A stretch of 64,000 bases of DNA. Source: Sphingopyxis sp. YF1. GTDB lineage: Bacteria > Pseudomonadota > Alphaproteobacteria > Sphingomonadales > Sphingomonadaceae. Location of the stretch: assembly GCF_022701295.1 (NCBI RefSeq), contig NZ_CP033204.1, forward strand, positions 558,001 through 622,000, read 5' to 3'. The notes below the pieces were generated by a model. That model ran no database searches, had not been told where the DNA came from, and was given only the letters and a program-made list of their open reading frames with translations. Below, one piece after another: positions 27,522 to 36,456 of this stretch. The number at the start of each line of letters is the position of its first letter. The stretch's first letter is position 1. Made by a program: the position numbers and the translations under genes.

Positions 27522-28373
27522 ATGGCAAACGGTGCAGTGATCCTGCCCGCCGGCTCGGCCGGCGCGGGGGCCCGGCTCCACACCACCCGCTGGCTTCCGG
27601 CAGGATCGCCGAAAGCGGTCGTGCTGCTCGCGCACGGCTATGCCGAACATGCGGGGCGTTACGCCCATGTCGCCCGGCGGCTGACCGATGCCGGCTATGC
27701 GGTCTATGCGATCGACCATTGGGGCCACGGCCGCTCCGACGGCACGCCGGGGTTCGTGCCGCGTTTTTCGGCCTTCACCGACGGCATGGCCGAACTGCTC
27801 GCGCTCGTCGAGATCAACCATCCGGGGGTGCCGCGGCTGCTGCTCGGCCACAGCATGGGCGGACTGATCGCGACCCTGTTCCTGATCGCGCGGCAGGATG
27901 CCTTCGCCGCCGCGGCGCTGTCGGGGCCGGCGATCGTCCCCGCCGCGCCGCCGTCGCGTTTCACCGTCTGGATCAGCCGCTTCCTGTCGCGCTTCTTCCC
28001 GCGGCTCGGCGTGCTCGCGCTCGACGCGAACGGGGTCAGCCGCGATCCCGCGGTGGTCGCCGCCTATCTGGCCGATCCGCTCGTCTACACGGGCAAGATC
28101 GGCGCGCGGCTCGGCAAGGAATTCATGGACGCGATGGCGGCGGCGCAGGCCGGGGCGCCGGCGATCCGCCTGCCGATCCTGCTCCAGCACGGCGAAGCCG
28201 ACAGCCTCGCCGCGGCCGACGGCTCGCGCTATCTGTTCGACCATGTCGCCTCGGCCGACAAGAGGCTCCTGATCTATCCCGGCCTGTTCCACGAAATCTA
28301 CAACGAACCCGAACAGGATGCGGTGCAGGGCGATCTGATCGGCTGGTTCGATGCGCATGTTGCCCGGCAATAG
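27522..28373 (+). CDS. Alpha/beta hydrolase, monoacylglycerol lipase-like
   Basis: 283 residues. The oxyanion-hole motif AHGYAEHAGRY (AHG-x-E-H, near 38-46) is typical of monoacylglycerol lipases and lysophospholipases of the PldB group. The nucleophile elbow is GHSMG with Ser111, the acid is in HGEADSL and the His is in LFHEIYNE. It would complete stepwise release of fatty acids from stored glycerides. The start at 27522 is right after the family-B palindrome; no strong ribosome site is seen (GGGGATTTGAT). Confidence 0.87.
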   Translation: MANGAVILPAGSAGAGARLHTTRWLPAGSPKAVVLLAHGYAEHAGRYAHVARRLTDAGYAVYAIDHWGHGRSDGTPGFVPRFSAFTDGMAELLALVEINHPGVPRLLLGHSMGGLIATLFLIARQDAFAAAALSGPAIVPAAPPSRFTVWISRFLSRFFPRLGVLALDANGVSRDPAVVAAYLADPLVYTGKIGARLGKEFMDAMAAAQAGAPAIRLPILLQHGEADSLAAADGSRYLFDHVASADKRLLIYPGLFHEIYNEPEQDAVQGDLIGWFDAHVARQ

Positions 28374-28386
28374 GCCAACCCCAAAT

Positions 28387-28457
28387 CCCGTTCGTGTCGA
28401 GCGAAGTCGAGACACCTCGACCTCTCAGCGTGCCTCGACTTCGCTCGATACGAACGG
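28387..28457. repeat. Family-D palindrome
   Basis: CCCGTTCGTGTCGAGCGAAG and CTTCGCTCGATACGAACGG arms, with GTCGAGACACCTCGACC in the middle. It separates the two alpha/beta hydrolase genes. Confidence 0.8.
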
Positions 28458-28479
28458 ATTGAGAGGACAGTTTTAAGTC

Positions 28480-29412
28480 ATGAAATTCCTTCTCATCCTG
28501 CTCGTCGCGCCGCTGATCGCGCTCGCGCTGCTCTATTTCCTCTTCCCCGGCCGCCTCGTCGCCTTCGGGCGCTGGGGCTTACGCAAGCGCGGCGGCATGG
28601 TGCAGAAGAGCGTCACCGTCGACGGCCGTGTCTGGCCCTATCTCGAGGGCGGCGATCCGGCGAAGCCGCTGCTGCTGCTCGTCCACGGTTTCGCGGGCGA
28701 CAAGGACAACTGGTCGATGATCGCGCCGTATCTGACGCGCGACTATCATGTCATCGCGCCCGATCTTCCGGGCTTCGGCGAGAATGAGCGCAACCCCGCG
28801 CTCGCCTACGACATCGCCGCGCAGACCGCGCGGCTCAAGGCCTTCGCCGACGCGCTGGGGCTGCAACGTCCGCACCTCGCCGGCAACAGCATGGGCGGCT
28901 GGATCGCGCTGCGCTATGCGCTCGACTACCCCGATGCCCTCGCCAGCCTGACCTTGCTCAACAACGCCGGGGTCAATGGCGCCAACGAAAGCGACCTTCA
29001 GAAACAGGCGGCGAACGAGGATTACAACCCGCTGGTGCTGGCGAACCTCGAGGATGCCGACCGGCTGGTGGCGATGGTCGTGCACAGACCGCCCTTCATC
29101 CCCGCGCGGCTGAAACCCGCACTCTACGGCGACGCGCTCAGATATCGCGACCAGCTCGACCATATCTTCTGGATCATCGCGACCGAGGGGCGCGACCATC
29201 CGCTCAACGACCGGCTCGGCGAGGTCAGCGCGCCGACGCTGATCATCTGGGGCCGCCACGACCGGCTGCTCGACGTCAGCTGCGTCCCCGTGCTCGAAGC
29301 GGGCATCGCGGACGCTCGATCGCACATCTTCGAACATCTCGGCCACGTCCCGATGGTCGAGGACCCGAAAGCGACCGCCGCGGTGATGAAGGGCTTTCTC
29401 GGTCAGCACTGA
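28480..29412 (+). CDS. Membrane-anchored alpha/beta hydrolase (lipase/esterase)
   Basis: 310 residues. The N-terminus (FLLILLVAPLIALALLYFLF) is one hydrophobic helix that should anchor the protein in the inner membrane. The hydrolase fold has LLVHGFAGDKDNW, the nucleophile elbow GNSMGG (Ser137), the acid in WGRHDRLLD and the His in HLGHVPMVED. The layout resembles Moraxella Lip3-type lipases. The actual substrate is unknown, but the place inside the acylglycerol cluster favours a lipid ester. Confidence 0.85.
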   Translation: MKFLLILLVAPLIALALLYFLFPGRLVAFGRWGLRKRGGMVQKSVTVDGRVWPYLEGGDPAKPLLLLVHGFAGDKDNWSMIAPYLTRDYHVIAPDLPGFGENERNPALAYDIAAQTARLKAFADALGLQRPHLAGNSMGGWIALRYALDYPDALASLTLLNNAGVNGANESDLQKQAANEDYNPLVLANLEDADRLVAMVVHRPPFIPARLKPALYGDALRYRDQLDHIFWIIATEGRDHPLNDRLGEVSAPTLIIWGRHDRLLDVSCVPVLEAGIADARSHIFEHLGHVPMVEDPKATAAVMKGFLGQH

Positions 29413-29443
29413 TCCTCCCCATGGCTGCGCCACAGGGAGGATC
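29411..29443. repeat. Short family-C end fragment
   Basis: GATCCTCCCC...GGGAGGATC hairpin, equal to the two ends of the family-C unit brought together. It begins on the stop codon of the hydrolase gene. Confidence 0.65.
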
Positions 29444-29501
29444 GTGACCTTGCCAACCACCCATTCCCGCGCCACTCTCCCGCAAAACACGGGAGAGGTT
29501 C

Positions 29502-30503
29502 ATGCGGTTGAAGGTGGGGCTGCTCGGCGGGGGCAGTTGGGGAACGACGGTCGCCTCGGTGGTGTCGCGCAACGCGCCGATCACGCTCTGGGCACGCGAT
29601 GCCGAGACCGTCGAGGACATCAACGCGTCGCGCGAAAACCGCAAATATCTGCCGGGCATCCGGCTGCCCTCGGCGCTCCGCGCGACGGGCGACATGGCGG
29701 AGGCGGTGGCGGGCGCCGACGTGCTCGTCATGGGGGTGCCCTCGCACAGCTTTCGCGGCGTGCTTGAGGAAGCGAGGGCGCATCTGCGCCCGTGGGTGCC
29801 GGTGATCAGCCTGACCAAGGGGCTCGAACTCGCATCGGGCAAACGCATGACCGAACTGATCGAGGAGGTGCTGCCCGGGCACCCCGTCGGCGTGCTTACC
29901 GGCCCGAACCTCGCGCGCGAGATCATGACCGGACAGGCCGCGGCGAGCGTGCTGTCGATGGCGGACGAGATCGTCGTGCGTGCGCTCCAGCCGGTGTTCC
30001 ACTCGGGCCTCTTCCGCGTCTACACCAACACCGACCTGCTCGGCTGCGAACTCGGCGGGGTGCTCAAGAATATCATAGCGATCGCGGTCGGCATGGGCGA
30101 CGGGCTCGGGGCGGGGGACAATACGCGCTCGGCGCTGATGACCCGCGGCCTTGCCGAAATCACGCGGCTGGGGGTGGCGATGGGCGGCCGCCCCGAAACC
30201 TTTGCCGGGCTGACCGGCATGGGCGACCTGATCGCGACCTGCACCAGCCCGCTGTCGCGCAACCGCCATGTCGGGGTCGAACTCGGCAAGGGGCGCAAGA
30301 TCGACGAGATCATCGCGGGCATGAACATGGTCGCCGAAGGGGTGAAAAGCGCCCCGACGGTGATCGCGCTCGCCGAAAAGCACGGGCTCGCGATGCCGAT
30401 CGCACAGGACGTCTACGACGTGACGCAGGGCAAGCGCGACGCACAGGAGGTGTTTCGCGGGCTGCTGCGCTCGTCGGTGGGGGACGAAGCACACCCCGGT
30501 TGA
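29502..30503 (+). CDS. gpsA: Glycerol-3-phosphate dehydrogenase [NAD(P)+]
   Basis: 333 residues, usual length. It makes sn-glycerol-3-phosphate from dihydroxyacetone phosphate, the starting point for PlsB. The dinucleotide motif GGGSWGTT is near 9-16, the GVPSHSFRG and LTKGLE segments follow, and the catalytic lysine is in GGVLKNIIAIA, with the GMGDLIATC segment later. Its presence at the end of the acylglycerol cluster gives the set its own source of glycerol-3-phosphate. The ribosome site is GAGAGG, six bases before the ATG. Confidence 0.95.
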   Translation: MRLKVGLLGGGSWGTTVASVVSRNAPITLWARDAETVEDINASRENRKYLPGIRLPSALRATGDMAEAVAGADVLVMGVPSHSFRGVLEEARAHLRPWVPVISLTKGLELASGKRMTELIEEVLPGHPVGVLTGPNLAREIMTGQAAASVLSMADEIVVRALQPVFHSGLFRVYTNTDLLGCELGGVLKNIIAIAVGMGDGLGAGDNTRSALMTRGLAEITRLGVAMGGRPETFAGLTGMGDLIATCTSPLSRNRHVGVELGKGRKIDEIIAGMNMVAEGVKSAPTVIALAEKHGLAMPIAQDVYDVTQGKRDAQEVFRGLLRSSVGDEAHPG

Positions 30504-30517
30504 CCATCAACCCGCAG

Positions 30518-30572
30518 CCCTGAGCCTGTCGAAGGGCGCCTGTCCGAAAAGCGTCCCTTCGACTGTCTTGCA
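30518..30572. repeat. Partial family-B repeat
   Basis: CCCTGAGCCTGTCGAAGG followed by a poor right arm (CCCTTCGACTGTCTTGCAGG). It looks like a decayed unit. Confidence 0.6.
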
Positions 30573-30718
30573 GGCGCTCGGGACCGTGCTTCTGGACTGA
30601 TGGGGTGGATTCCACCGCCAGACGTTCTGAATCTCCGCCGAGCCGCGAAGAAATCGCCGCGCTGGCTCGTTCTTGTCCCGGCCCCCGGCAACGGGGCGTG
30701 TCAATCAGGAGATGGACG

Positions 30719-31054
30719 ATGAAAAAGTGGACCACCCTCGCTGTTGTTCTGGCGCTTCCCGCCGGGGCTTTCGCCGCGGTCCCCTATGGCTCGATGCCCC
30801 CGGGCTTCGACCCGCCGCCGGTCCGCGCGAAGCCGATCGCGGGCGTCTACAACCAATATTGGTACAATTACAAAGCCGACATCCTCGAGGCGGAAAAGGA
30901 ACTGGTCAGCGACCTGCGCCACGCCACCGACCGCGAGGATCGCTGGGACGCATGGGACGAATGGACCGTCGAAGTGACCGACGCCGACAAGGATTATGTC
31001 AAGGAAATGCGCAAGAAAGGCTATCGCACCGGCCGCGTGACGGTCGGCGGATAG
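30719..31054 (+). CDS. Small secreted protein of unknown function
   Basis: 111 residues with a signal peptide (KKWTTLAVVLALPAGAFA, cleavage near 20). The mature part has PYGSMPPGFDPPP, then a Tyr-rich YNQYWYNYKADILEAEKELVSDL segment (core YNQYWYNYKADILEAEKEL) and a charged WDAWDEWTVEVTDADKDY stretch. I know no family for it; it should be a small periplasmic helical protein. The start at 30719 is supported by AGGAG eight bases upstream. A strong terminator follows. Confidence 0.72.
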   Translation: MKKWTTLAVVLALPAGAFAAVPYGSMPPGFDPPPVRAKPIAGVYNQYWYNYKADILEAEKELVSDLRHATDREDRWDAWDEWTVEVTDADKDYVKEMRKKGYRTGRVTVGG

Positions 31055-31094
31055 ACGCGTCGAATCCCCCGGGAGCCTTTCCGGGTCGCAAGGG

Positions 31095-31125
31095 AAGGGC
31101 GGGTGTCCGATGGGCACCCGCCCTT
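31095..31125 (+). terminator. Rho-independent terminator
   Basis: AAGGGCGGGTG and CACCCGCCCTT form a perfect 11-bp stem with a nine-base loop, followed by CTTTG. It lies 40 bases after the stop of the small secreted protein gene. Confidence 0.8.
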
Positions 31126-31209
31126 CTTTGCGTCGGGACCGGGCGTCGGCGAGCGACCGAAATACGGCATCGCCTTCATCGTCTGAAAACGACCGGTAGC
31201 GGGCAGATT

Positions 31210-31348
31210 TCCTCCCTGTGGCGAAGCCATGGGGAGGTGGCAGCGCGAAGCGCTGACGGAGGGGCGAAAGACGCGACCTCGCGGCCCCTCCACCACCGCC
31301 TGCGGCGGCGGTCCCCCTCCCCATGGCCTACGGCCACAGGGAGGATCG
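31210..31348. repeat. Family-C palindromic repeat
   Basis: TCCTCCCTGTGGCGAAGCCA at the left and CACAGGGAGGATCG at the right, with GAGGTGGCAGCGCGAAGCGC and CCTCCACCACCGCCTGCGG inside. Close copy of the unit at 703-852. Confidence 0.85.
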
Positions 31349-31428
31349 CTAGTGACAGCTTCCCACCCCATTTCTGTCGCTAGTCGCTGTCGCTGGATAG
31401 AATGACCGCCAACGACCGGTCCTTGCCG

Positions 31429-31512
31429 TGCCCCGGCGAAAGCCGGGGCCCAGAGCGGAACTACGCAACGCTGACTTTCTAACGCCCTGGGCCCCGGCTT
31501 TCGCCGGGGCAC
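31429..31512. repeat. Family-A palindromic repeat
   Basis: TGCCCCGGCGAAAGCCGGGG and CCCCGGCTTTCGCCGGGGCA are perfect 20-bp inverted arms about 40 bases apart. Nearest relative in arm sequence to the copy inside edd. Confidence 0.88.
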
Positions 31513-31570
31513 AAACTGAGAGCAAACGTCCGCCCCCCACCCCGAAGCAACCCTTTGGGCGGCGCTCCCC

Positions 31571-32722
31571 TCAATAGCTCCGCGGCATTCCCAGCACATG
31601 CTCCGCGACATAGGACAGGATCATGTTCGTGCTGATCGGCGCGACCTGATAGAGGCGCGTTTCGCGGAACTTGCGTTCGATGTCATATTCGGCGGCGAAG
31701 CCGAAACCGCCGTGCGTCTGGATGCACGCCTCGCCCGCCGCCCAGCTTGCCTCGGCGGCAAGCATCTTGGCCATATTGGCCTCGGCCCCCGCATTCTCGC
31801 CCGCCTCATATTTGGCGATGCCGTCGTGGACGAGCAGTTCGGCGGCGCGCATCTGGGCATAGGCGCGCGCGATCGGGAATTGCACGCCCTGGTTCTGGCC
31901 GATCGGGCGGCCGAAGAGGACGCGTTCCTTCGCGTAGGAGCTGGCCTTTTCGATGAACCATTTCGCATCGCCGATGCATTCGGCGGCGATCAGCAGCCGC
32001 TCGGCGTTCATGCCCGACAAGATGTAGCGGAAACCCTTGCCCTCCTCGCCGATCAGGTTCGCGGCGGGGATGCGCATATTGTCGAAGAAGATTTCGGTCG
32101 TCGCATGGTTCATCATCGTGTCGATCGGGCGGATCGACAGCGTGCCTGCGGCGAGCGCTTCCTTCATGTCGACGAGGAACACCGACAGCCCTTCGGTACG
32201 GCTCGCCGCCTCTTCGCGCGGGGTGGTGCGCGCCAGCAGGATCATCAGGTCGCTATGCTCGGCGCGGCTGGTCCAGAGTTTCTGGCCGTTGACGACATAA
32301 TGGTCGCCGTCTCGCTTGGCGACGGTCTTCAGGCTCAGCGTGTCGGTGCCGCTCGTCGGTTCGGTGACGCCGAATGCCTGGAGGCGCAGCTCGCCGGTCG
32401 CGACCTTGGGCAGGTAGCGAGCCTTCTGCTCCTCCGACCCGTGGCGCAGGACGGTGCCCATCACATACATTTGCGCGTGCACCGCGCCGCCGTTGCAGCC
32501 CTGCCGCTGGATCTCCTCGAGGATCGCGGCGGCGGCGGAGAGCGGCAGGCCCGCGCCGCCATATTCCTCGGGGATCAGCGCCGCGAGATAGCCCGCTTCG
32601 CCGAGCGCGGCGACGAACTCGCTCGGATATTCGCGCACCTTGTCCTTCGCCTGCCAATAGGGGCCGGGATATTGCGCGCAGAGCTTGGCGACTTCTTCGC
32701 GGATGTCCGAATAATCCTGCAT
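31571..32722 (-). CDS. Acyl-CoA dehydrogenase
   Basis: 383 residues of the FAD-dependent acyl-CoA dehydrogenase fold. FAD-contact motifs FGVTEPTSGTDT and KLWTSRAEHSD, the C-terminal QTHGGFGFAAEYDIERKFRE and the YQVAPISTNMILSY end are clear. It adds an alpha-beta double bond to an acyl-CoA. This is the last gene of the minus-strand operon that begins at 39941. Its ATG overlaps the thiolase stop by one base (TGATG), which indicates translational coupling. Chain-length or branch preference cannot be read from the sequence. Confidence 0.93.
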   Translation of the reverse strand: MQDYSDIREEVAKLCAQYPGPYWQAKDKVREYPSEFVAALGEAGYLAALIPEEYGGAGLPLSAAAAILEEIQRQGCNGGAVHAQMYVMGTVLRHGSEEQKARYLPKVATGELRLQAFGVTEPTSGTDTLSLKTVAKRDGDHYVVNGQKLWTSRAEHSDLMILLARTTPREEAASRTEGLSVFLVDMKEALAAGTLSIRPIDTMMNHATTEIFFDNMRIPAANLIGEEGKGFRYILSGMNAERLLIAAECIGDAKWFIEKASSYAKERVLFGRPIGQNQGVQFPIARAYAQMRAAELLVHDGIAKYEAGENAGAEANMAKMLAAEASWAAGEACIQTHGGFGFAAEYDIERKFRETRLYQVAPISTNMILSYVAEHVLGMPRSY

Positions 32723-33933
32723 CACGCGGCCTCGAAGATCGCGGCGATGCCCTGGCCGCCGCCGATGCACATGGTTTCCAGCCCATAGCGCCCGCCGCGT
32801 CGTTGCAGCTCGCGCGTCAGATTGGCGAGGATACGCCCGCCGGTCGCGCCGATCGGGTGGCCGAGCGAGATGCCCGATCCGTTGACGTTGAGCATGGCCA
32901 TGCGGCTGTCGTCGTCCGACCAGCCCCAGCCCTTGAGGCAGGCGAGCACCTGCGGCGCAAACGCCTCGTTGAGTTCGACGAGGTCGATGTCGCCCCAGCC
33001 GAGGCCGTTGCGCGCGAACAGCCGCTCGACCGCCGGAACCGGGCCGATGCCCATGCGGCTCGGGTCGCAGCCCGCCGCCGCCGAGCTGTGATACCAGGCG
33101 ATGGGGGTGAGGCCGAGTTCGTCGAGCTTGTCCTCGGCGACCACCAAACAAGCCGCCGCGGCGTCATTCTGCTGGCTCGCATTGCCCGCGGTGACCACAC
33201 CGCCCTCGAGCGGGCGCAGCTTGCCGAGGCTCTCGATCGTGGCGTCGGCGCGATAGCCCTCGTCATGGTCGAAGACGACCGGGTCGCCCTTCCGTTGCGG
33301 TACCGTGACCGGCACCAGCTCATCGGCGAACAGCCCCTTCGCCCACGCCGCCGCGGCGTTCTGGTGGCTGCGCACGGCATAGGCGTCGCACGCCTCGCGA
33401 CTGATATCATAATCCTTGGCCAGATTTTCGGCGGTCTCGATCATGCCGGTGATGACGCCGAAACGCTCGACCGGCTGCGACATCACGCGCCCGCGTGTCA
33501 GCCGGTCGTGGAGCGTGAGGTTCCCCGCGCGCACGCCCTTGCGGATGTCGGTGCTGTAATGCTCGACGTTCGACATCGATTCGACCCCGCCCGCGACGAC
33601 GACGTCGGACATGCCCGTCTGCACCATCATCGCGGCGTTGACGATCGCCTGCAGCCCCGATCCGCAGCGGCGGTCGAGCTGGTAACCCGGCACCTCGATC
33701 GGCAGGCCCGCGGCGAGCCACGACCAGTGGCCGATGCACGGGGCCTCGCCATTGCCATAGCCCTGCGAAAAGACGACGTCGTCGACGCGCGCGGGGTCGA
33801 TCTTGGTGCGCTCGATCAGCGCTTTCAGGATCACGGCGCCGAGGTCGCCCGCGGTCAGGCTCGACAGCGCGCCGCCGAACTTGCCGACGGGGGTGCGGAT
33901 GGGGGCGACGATGGCGGCGCGGCGAAGGGTCAT
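32722..33933 (-). CDS. Thiolase (acetyl-CoA C-acyltransferase)
   Basis: 403 residues. All classic thiolase marks are present: the acyl-carrying Cys in DRRCGSGLQA (about 90), VAGGVESMSN, NEAFAPQVLA, the His in GSGISLGHPIGATGG and the second Cys in MCIGGGQGIA. It should cleave a 3-ketoacyl-CoA, releasing acetyl- or propionyl-CoA. It starts inside the end of the CoA-transferase gene (four-base overlap, ATGA) and ends on the start of the dehydrogenase gene, so the three are tightly coupled. Confidence 0.95.
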   Translation of the reverse strand: MTLRRAAIVAPIRTPVGKFGGALSSLTAGDLGAVILKALIERTKIDPARVDDVVFSQGYGNGEAPCIGHWSWLAAGLPIEVPGYQLDRRCGSGLQAIVNAAMMVQTGMSDVVVAGGVESMSNVEHYSTDIRKGVRAGNLTLHDRLTRGRVMSQPVERFGVITGMIETAENLAKDYDISREACDAYAVRSHQNAAAAWAKGLFADELVPVTVPQRKGDPVVFDHDEGYRADATIESLGKLRPLEGGVVTAGNASQQNDAAAACLVVAEDKLDELGLTPIAWYHSSAAAGCDPSRMGIGPVPAVERLFARNGLGWGDIDLVELNEAFAPQVLACLKGWGWSDDDSRMAMLNVNGSGISLGHPIGATGGRILANLTRELQRRGGRYGLETMCIGGGQGIAAIFEAA

Positions 33934-35135
33934 GTCTTGTCTCCAGTTCCGGCGATGCCGGCGTCGATCAGGCGGGCGATCTCGCCCGACGATAGCGAAA
34001 GTCGCTCGGCCAGCACCTCTTCGGTATGCTGGCCGTTGCGCGGGGCGGGGCGGGGCGCCTGGCGATCGAGCTGCGGCACGGTCGCAAAGGCCCCCGCGGC
34101 GGGATAGGCAAAGCCGCTGGGGTTTTCCACCGCGCCGAAGATCGGATTGTTCGCCACCAGTTCGGGGTCCTGCGCCGCGTCGAGCATCGTGCGATAGGGC
34201 GAATGGACGATCCCGCCCGCGTCGAAGGCAGCGGCAAGGTCGGCATGATCGCGCGCCGCGATCGCCGCCTCGAACAAGGGATAGAGCGCATCCCGATGCT
34301 CGAAGCGCAGCCCGTCGTCCTTCGCGAAGGAGACGCCGCGCGCCGCCTCGATGCTCGCGATCGCCTCGCCCAGCCCGAGCGCCGCGATCAGGTTCGCCCA
34401 TTGCCGCGGGGTCACCACGACGATCATCGTCCGCTCGCCGTCGCGCGTCACGAAGTCGCGCCCGAACAGGCCATAGACCGCATTGCCGAGCCGCGGGCGG
34501 TTCGCGCCGCCGTACATCACCTCGGCGATGCCGCCGAGATTGGCGACGGTGCCGATCGCGATATCGGAAAGCGGCAGCCGTACCTCACCGCCTTCGCCGG
34601 TCGCGCCGCGCCGCTGGATCGCCGCCATCAGCGCAAAGGCGGCATAGGCGCCGGTCAGCAGGTCCCATGCGGGCAGCACATGGTTGACCGGTTCGGGTCC
34701 CGCGCCGGTCAGCATCGGATAACCGACCGCGTTGTTCACCGTATAGTCGAGCGCCGGCGACCCGTCGGCCCAGCCCATCACGCGCACCGTGATCAGGTCG
34801 GGACGGCCCTCTGCCAGCACCGCGTGCGACAGGAAGCCGCCGACCGGGAAGTTGGTGACGAACTGACCCGTCGCGCGCACCAGCTGCTGGAGCAACTCGC
34901 GTCCCTCGGGCCGGCCGAGGTCGAGCGCGACCGACTTCTTCGCGCGGTTGAGATTCTCCCAATAGAGCGAGTCGTTGTTTTCGGTCACCGGCCAGCGCCG
35001 GAAATCGGGCCCGCCGCCGATCTGGTCGACGCGGATCACCTCGGCGCCCATCTGCGCGAGATAGAGGCCCGCGGTCGGCGACGCGACGAAGGACGAGGCC
35101 TCGATGACCGACAGGTTGGGGAGGAAATTATACAT
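33930..35135 (-). CDS. CaiB/BaiF family (class III) CoA-transferase
   Basis: 401 residues. The N-terminal VIEASSFVASPTAGLYLAQMGAEVIRVD block, the NRAKKSVALDL segment and the catalytic aspartate in PAWDLLTGAYAA (about 159) mark the family. It should activate a free acid by moving CoA from a donor, or exchange CoA between acids, at the entry of the pathway. It overlaps the thiolase gene by four bases. A family-A-like repeat separates it from the SCP-x thiolase gene upstream. Confidence 0.9.
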   Translation of the reverse strand: MYNFLPNLSVIEASSFVASPTAGLYLAQMGAEVIRVDQIGGGPDFRRWPVTENNDSLYWENLNRAKKSVALDLGRPEGRELLQQLVRATGQFVTNFPVGGFLSHAVLAEGRPDLITVRVMGWADGSPALDYTVNNAVGYPMLTGAGPEPVNHVLPAWDLLTGAYAAFALMAAIQRRGATGEGGEVRLPLSDIAIGTVANLGGIAEVMYGGANRPRLGNAVYGLFGRDFVTRDGERTMIVVVTPRQWANLIAALGLGEAIASIEAARGVSFAKDDGLRFEHRDALYPLFEAAIAARDHADLAAAFDAGGIVHSPYRTMLDAAQDPELVANNPIFGAVENPSGFAYPAAGAFATVPQLDRQAPRPAPRNGQHTEEVLAERLSLSSGEIARLIDAGIAGTGDKT

Positions 35136-35143
35136 GCGCTACC

Positions 35144-35222
35144 CCGTCACCCCAGCGAAAGCTGGGGTCGCAAGAGATGTTGCGCGATGCCGGTAGCGGT
35201 CCCAGCGTTCGCTGGGACGACG
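35144..35222. repeat. Palindromic repeat (CCCCAGCGAAAGCTGGGG-type)
   Basis: CGTCACCCCAGCGAAAGCTG and CCCAGCGTTCGCTGGGACG. A variant of family A with AGC in place of GGC in the arms. It lies inside the minus-strand operon. Confidence 0.75.
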
Positions 35223-35232
35223 ATATGTCAAT

Positions 35233-36438
35233 TCACGCATCCGCGCGCCCGATGATCGCGATCGACGACACATTCTGGTTCGGCATGCCGCCCAGATTGT
35301 GGCTCAGCGCAAAGACCGGACTGTCCTGCCGCTGCCGCTCGCCCGCGCGGCCGAGAATCTGGAGGTAATTCTCATAGATCATGCGCAGCCCCGACGCGCC
35401 GATCGGGTGGCCGAAGCATTTCAATCCGCCGTCGATCTGGCACGGGATCGACCCGTCGGCGTCGTAGAAGCCGTCGAGCACGTCGCGCCAGCCTTCGCCT
35501 TCCTTCGAGATGTGGAGGTCTTCCATCGTCACCAGCTCGGTGACCGAGAAACAGTCGTGGACCTCGATCAGGCTCAATTGCGCGCGCGGGTCGGTGATCC
35601 CCGCCTCGTCATAGGCGCGCGTCGCGGCGACGCGGGTGGTGTGGAAATAGCTGCCGTTCCATCCCTGCGCCTGCATTTCCCAGCCGTTCGACGTCGCGAG
35701 TTGCAGCGCCTTGACCGTCACGATGTCGGTCTTGCCGAGCGCGCGCGCGATTTCGGGCGTGGTGACGATCGCGCAGGCGGCGCCGTCGCTGACCCCGCAG
35801 CAGTCGAACAGCCCGAGCGGCTCGGCGATCATCGGCGCGTTCAGCACCTGCTCCATCGTCACCGCCTTCTGGAGGTGTGCCTTGGGGTTCTTCGCGCCAT
35901 TGGCGTGGCTCTTGACCGAAACATGCGCCATCGCGCGCTTGAGGTCGTCGGCGCCGACACCATGGACGCCGCGATAGGCGCTCGCGAGCTGCGCGAAATT
36001 GCCCGGCGCCGATCCGGTGATGCCGACCATGTCGTGCGTCGTGCCGCGGGTGCGGACGGGCAGACCGCCATAGCCGGTGTCCTTCAATTTTTCGGCGCCC
36101 ATCGCGAGCGCGATGTCGCACGCGCCCGATGCGACGGCATAGACCGCGCCGCGAAAGCTTTCGGTGCCGCTCGCGCAATAATTTTCGACCTTGGTGACGC
36201 CGATATCGGGCAGGCGCAGCGCGACCGCGAGCGGGATGCCGCTCGGCCCGATATTCTGCGCGTCGAACGCAGCGCCCAGCCAGGCGGCGTCGATCTGGCT
36301 CGCCTCGATCCCGGCGTCGGCCATCGCCTCCTCATAGGCCTCGAGCATCAGCTGGTCCTCGTCCTTGTCCCAGCGCTCGCCGAACCTGGCACAGCCCATG
36401 CCCAAAATGGCGACCTTGTCGCGGATACCCTTGGCCAT
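35233..36438 (-). CDS. SCP-x type thiolase / lipid-transfer-like acetyl-CoA acetyltransferase
   Basis: 401 residues of the SCP-x thiolase branch. Features are ILGMGCARFGERWD at the N-terminus, the Cys in ENYCASGTESFRG (about 88), the EVHDCFSVTELVTMEDL block typical of this branch, and FGHPIGASGLRM with ALSHNLGG near the end. SCP-x thiolases act on branched or sterol-derived 3-ketoacyl-CoAs, and related proteins work as retro-aldolases together with OB-fold (DUF35) partners. The next gene upstream in the operon carries such an OB-fold, so a complex is plausible (inference). Confidence 0.9.
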   Translation of the reverse strand: MAKGIRDKVAILGMGCARFGERWDKDEDQLMLEAYEEAMADAGIEASQIDAAWLGAAFDAQNIGPSGIPLAVALRLPDIGVTKVENYCASGTESFRGAVYAVASGACDIALAMGAEKLKDTGYGGLPVRTRGTTHDMVGITGSAPGNFAQLASAYRGVHGVGADDLKRAMAHVSVKSHANGAKNPKAHLQKAVTMEQVLNAPMIAEPLGLFDCCGVSDGAACAIVTTPEIARALGKTDIVTVKALQLATSNGWEMQAQGWNGSYFHTTRVAATRAYDEAGITDPRAQLSLIEVHDCFSVTELVTMEDLHISKEGEGWRDVLDGFYDADGSIPCQIDGGLKCFGHPIGASGLRMIYENYLQILGRAGERQRQDSPVFALSHNLGGMPNQNVSSIAIIGRADA

Positions 36439-36456
36439 CGTCTCGTCTCCACTTCT

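Larger units (their letters stand above)
31055..31570. other. Intergenic stretch with terminator and two repeats
   Basis: 516 bases between the small secreted protein gene and the convergent acyl-CoA dehydrogenase gene. It holds the terminator at 31095, a family-C unit and a family-A unit. No gene is supported. Confidence 0.7.
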
